The translations under genes were made by a program, and so were the position numbers. Positions 61,101-64,000 of a stretch of 64,000 bases of DNA are shown here, piece by piece. This DNA comes from Klebsormidium nitens (taxonomy: Eukaryota > Streptophyta > Klebsormidiophyceae > Klebsormidiales > Klebsormidiaceae). Numbering within the stretch: position 1 is the stretch's first letter; each line of letters begins with the position of its first letter. The stretch covers positions 41,987 through 105,986 of the forward strand of contig DF237197.1 in NCBI GenBank assembly GCA_000708835.1, written 5' to 3'. A model generated the notes under the pieces. The model was not told the DNA's origin. It worked only from the letters and a program-made list of their open reading frames with translations, and ran no database searches.

Positions 61101-62273
61101 AAGCCTCCCCCGCACCCGACGTCGAGGATGGTCAGTCCCTGCAAGGGCGCCGGATTGCGTGCGTCCCTGCCAAAGTGGTGGCATAGGGCGGAGCGGATGA
61201 ACGCGCAGCGCACTGGGTTCATCTTGTGCAGCGGGGCAAAGTCACCATGGTAGTCCCACCTGTGGAAAGAGGACGTGGTTGGGAGGTATCCAAGTAGCCC
61301 CAAAAAGAGCGCCGGCAGAAGGCGCGTAAGGAGAAGATGGAGACTTGAAGGACCGAACAGGTGGGCGCACTTGTAAGCTTCGCTCTGCTAAACTAAAGTG
61401 TTAACCATATGAGGGTATCCAGCTGGCGCCAGCTTGTATGGACAGTTGAAAAGCCAGATCCCAGAGAAACTTTTTAGAAACTGAAAATACGAACTGATTC
61501 CTAAGCCAGATCCCAGAGAAACGTTTTAGAAACTGAAAATACAGACTGATTCCTGTGAGGATTGGTGTAATACAAAATTATTCTTGTTCTTCAGAGATTG
61601 CTAATATTCAAAGACTACATGTCAATCACAACGCGAGCAATGGGATCCCAGCGCATACCAGCTTGCTGAGGAGAGAGTAGACTGCCAATGATACCAGACA
61701 CGAGCATGTATGAAGTCCGAATTCAAGAAATTGTCCTCCTTGCCAGGAGTCTGCCATAGCCGCAAACTTCGCAACCTCGCCCGCGTCAATTGAGCTCTTG
61801 CTCTGACTCTTCCCGCTCGGTGAAGAAGCCTTTTGCGGCTGGTGACGCTCAGTCCCTTCAGAAGTGCGCCCTGACGTCGATGGGGTCTCCGCTGAGCTCC
61901 TCCCACTTTCGCCCAATTTAAAGTCCTTATGATTCTCAAGGTGGTTGGGTCGAGCCCCCGTGCTAAAGCACAAAGCACCACCATGGTGGAAGCTGCGGGG
62001 ACTCAATGCTGTGGGAATAGATATGTCTTCTTGCTTCTTAGACTGGTTTACTTGACATCGCTGGTTTGCATCAGACAGAGGGGTTAAGCAACTTCCAGGA
62101 TCAGAGACAGCACAATGTTTCCCTGGTGCTGCGGCACCGCTGTAAGCATGGGCAGCAATTGCCAACACGGCTGATGCGCCAGGTGGCAAGCTCTGGCTGG
62201 AACGCTGGGTCTGCTCTAAGATAGACGAAATGCGCGACACTCTAAAGAGGGAATAAAAGAGCTGTCTCTCCAT
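58146..62273 (-). CDS. COQ3: Mitochondrial ubiquinone biosynthesis O-methyltransferase COQ3
   Basis: COQ3 carries out both SAM-dependent O-methylations in ubiquinone synthesis, on the matrix side of the mitochondrial inner membrane. Seven phase-consistent exons: 61744-62273, 61091-61259, 60429-60506, 59802-59850, 59003-59202, 58458-58538 and 58146-58250, for 403 residues. The first 165 or so are a Ser/Gln/Arg-rich presequence and linker. The catalytic part reads [49 protein letters not shown] (SAM motif I), [63 protein letters not shown] and [20 protein letters not shown]. Intron 1 has a GC-AG donor (GCAAGG); WW continues exactly across it. The exon-5 donor is duplicated 26 bases further on. 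Family members have the same motif order and about 300-370 residues. Confidence 0.95.
59360..59405 (+). other. G-rich tract with tRNA A-box-like word
   Basis: Within a COQ3 intron the plus strand has six runs of three or more G (GGGGG, GGG, GGGG, GGG, GGG, GGG) inside about 45 bases, able to form a G-quadruplex. The centre reads TGGCTTAGTGGTTA, which resembles a pol III A box. I see no B box or cloverleaf downstream, so this is not called as a tRNA or SINE. Confidence 0.4.
61451..61554. repeat. 52-bp tandem duplication in COQ3 intron 1
   Basis: Units at 61451-61502 and 61503-61554 both start AAGCCAGATCCCAGAGAAAC and end ACTGATTCCT, with about three mismatches. Confidence 0.9.
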
Positions 62274-63874
62274 GGCGCTAAACTACACCTCAAAAGTGCG
62301 ATCCAACAGCGGGCTCTGTAGCCGATCAATTGAAGCCTTAAGAACACAATCTAGCAAAACTCCAGGTCTAACTAATCCCGATTTGTTCTCAAACTGGCAC
62401 TTGCATCGAGCATCAACGCACCACCCGGTTCTGCGGCTGCCTCCCTGATCAAGGCGCGTTGCAAATTGCAATTAAATTGCCCGGACCAAACAGCCTACCT
62501 AAGCTTTTAAGCATGTTTAGGCATGCCGCATGCCGATGCAGCTCTCTCTTCAGCAATGCACTTCGCCAGCGTTGTCCGTCGCGTTGTGCGCTTTGAACGC
62601 GACGAGGAGCTCGCCGTCATTGTGCCTGACGGGCGTGAATATTTCCTGCGGAAAGGTTTGCATGCAAGCCGTTACCAATGACGCGAGACGCCGTTACCTT
62701 TTCTGTATCTCGCTCTAGATCCGAGATCCGAGAGTTTCCAGCAAGCCAAATGAAGTTCGGACTAAAATTTGAGCCTATCACAGGCCGCCACGTCATACCC
62801 CCCAGAGCCCAAAGGTGTGATGTTGTCCGGGAGGGTCGTACCAGGGGTCGAAACCTGAAGTGGGAACCGGGGTACGGACCCAAGTGGTCCCAACCCGATT
62901 ACCGACTCAGAGGTAATGCCACTAATTATGTACCTTAAGTAGGTTACTTAGGGAGAAAATTTTCTTCCCCAAAAAGTCAATTACAATATTGCATCTTTTT
63001 CAGGTATGGCCTTATATACATACATATTGGCAATTGGATCCGAGGGGGAAAACTCTGTACAAGTATTCTGTTATATTCTCTTCTCCAGAAAGTCAATTAC
63101 AATATTGCATCTTTTTCAGGTATGGCCTTACATACGTACATATCGCCAGATTTGAACTGAAGGGAAAACTCTCTACTACTAATCTGTTATAATTCCTTCC
63201 CTGGAGAAGAAAGAAACTATAACAGATTTTAGTATAAACTTTTCGGACCGCGGCCGAGTTTGGTGATATACATGTATCTAAGGATCGCAAACCGGTCACG
63301 TATTGTCCAGCATGGCAGGTATAAGCCGTGACCAGGACGCGAGGATCACCTGTCCAACCCGTTTTTCGTGTCCTCCTGTCGATTCATCCAGTCAATCACA
63401 AATATCACATATATCGGGTGATATCGTCAAAACATAAGCGGGGACTTGGACACACGATTCACCTGTCCGTCCTGTCCTCCTTGTCGACTCTGCAGTGTTC
63501 GTAAATTATATTCGAACAGTCTACATGATAAGTATGGGTCAGATTGAGGTCTGTCCTGTGATCGTGTAGACTTTCTGGATGAAGGGTGCTTGAGCATGAA
63601 GGGGATGGACCGGACACCAGAACTAACCTTACTGTTCGCCCTGTCTCTCCCCTGTTGTCCTGCTAAGTACTAGTCAAAGAATCCCAGCACCTGTCCTGTC
63701 TACGAGTCTTTTGTCATGCAAGGAGCATCTTCGGGCGCAAGCAATATCGGTGTCTGCGAGATGACTTTTGCACACCAATCATCTTGGTTGGGAACAGGTC
63801 GGGAGATCAGCACTCTCCTCTTCTCTTCACATTCTGCCTTCCCAATGCTGCCTGGCTCGTTTCAGAAGGAGTAG
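62274..63874. other. Repeat-rich spacer upstream of COQ3
   Basis: It contains the COQ3 promoter side, a 116-bp tandem duplication (62972-63204, listed separately) and, from about 63340 to 63720, a pyrimidine-rich stretch in which CCTGTCC/TCCTGTC words recur many times. No coding potential was recognised. It could be the 5' part of a repeat element whose ORF starts at 63875. Confidence 0.4.
62972..63204. repeat. 116-bp tandem duplication
   Basis: AGTCAATTACAATATTGCAT followed by CTTTTTCAGGTATGGCCTTA starts at 62975 and again at 63091. Homology continues through ACATACATAT/ACGTACATAT, GGGAAAACTCT and TCTGTTATA. The copies have diverged moderately toward their 3' ends. Confidence 0.85.
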
Positions 63875-64000
63875 ATGATTGAAGGTAGAGACATCAGAAT
63901 GGATCCCATTGAGGAAGTCAAGTCGGAAATAGCAGAGGTCAAGGAACAAGTCAAGGCCGTTTCAGCGGAGATCAAGGAAGCGAAGGAGGGCATCGAGCGC
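63875..64000 (+). CDS. Start of a coiled-coil ORF, cut by the window end
   Basis: An ATG at 63875 opens 42 codons to the window edge with no stop. A second ATG eight codons later (MDPIEEVKSE) is an alternative start. The sequence is strongly heptad-like, with repeats of the kind EVKSEIAEVKEQVKAV, so it begins a coiled coil. Upstream repeats suggest it could belong to a transposable element or a repeated gene family, but nothing in the visible part identifies one. Confidence 0.45.
   Translation, partial: MIEGRDIRMDPIEEVKSEIAEVKEQVKAVSAEIKEAKEGIER

Noticed and set aside
1-64000. CRISPR arrays, bacterial operons, ribosome binding sites or rRNA genes
   Set aside because: No regularly spaced repeats, no polycistronic gene sets and no rRNA-like sequence; all supported genes contain spliceosomal introns.

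Overview
The window looks like nuclear DNA of a green, plastid-bearing eukaryote. I favour a streptophyte alga and think of a Klebsormidium-like organism; the lineage is inferred and the species is not shown. Genes are broken by many short GT-AG introns (one GC-AG). Coding exons are GC-rich against AT-richer spacers. Several products are plastid or mitochondrial proteins with N-terminal targeting extensions. A nuclear gene for plastid EF-Tu and a homologue of the plastid transcription subunit PAP8/pTAC6 both point to streptophytes.

Layout, left to right: the 3' exon of an unrecognised gene (+); a gene-poor spacer; plastid FKBP17-type isomerase (-) head-to-head with endonuclease V (+); spacer; a Sel1-repeat protein (-); spacer; a very large gene (-, about 15.6-31.5 kb, 15 inferred exons, about 3,170 residues) that I read as a homologue of the ciliary protein CPLANE1/JBTS17; mitochondrial ribosomal protein mS23 (+); a CHTOP/FoP-type mRNA-export factor (-); PAP8/pTAC6 (+); dolichyl-phosphate glucosyltransferase ALG5 (-); plastid EF-Tu (+); a bestrophin-family channel (+); ubiquinone O-methyltransferase COQ3 (-); a repeat-rich 3' end with the first codons of a coiled-coil ORF (+).

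Exon models were built by hand. For FKBP17, EndoV, mS23, PAP8, ALG5, EF-Tu, the bestrophin and COQ3, every splice junction is phase-consistent and family motifs continue across the joins. The large gene is also phase-consistent throughout, but its identity rests on remembered similarity and matching length. The Sel1 gene has one unresolved junction and an open 5' end.

The genes share no single pathway. They cover plastid transcription and translation (PAP8, EF-Tu), plastid protein folding (FKBP17), mitochondrial translation and ubiquinone synthesis (mS23, COQ3), ER N-glycosylation (ALG5), mRNA export (CHTOP-like), nucleic-acid repair (EndoV), ion transport (bestrophin) and probably ciliogenesis. 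Four divergent pairs with short spacers (FKBP17/EndoV, CPLANE1/mS23, CHTOP/PAP8, ALG5/EF-Tu) alternate with convergent ends, so shared bidirectional promoters are plausible. Small tandem duplications are common in introns, and several copy a splice donor. One MITE-like element sits in an ALG5 intron.
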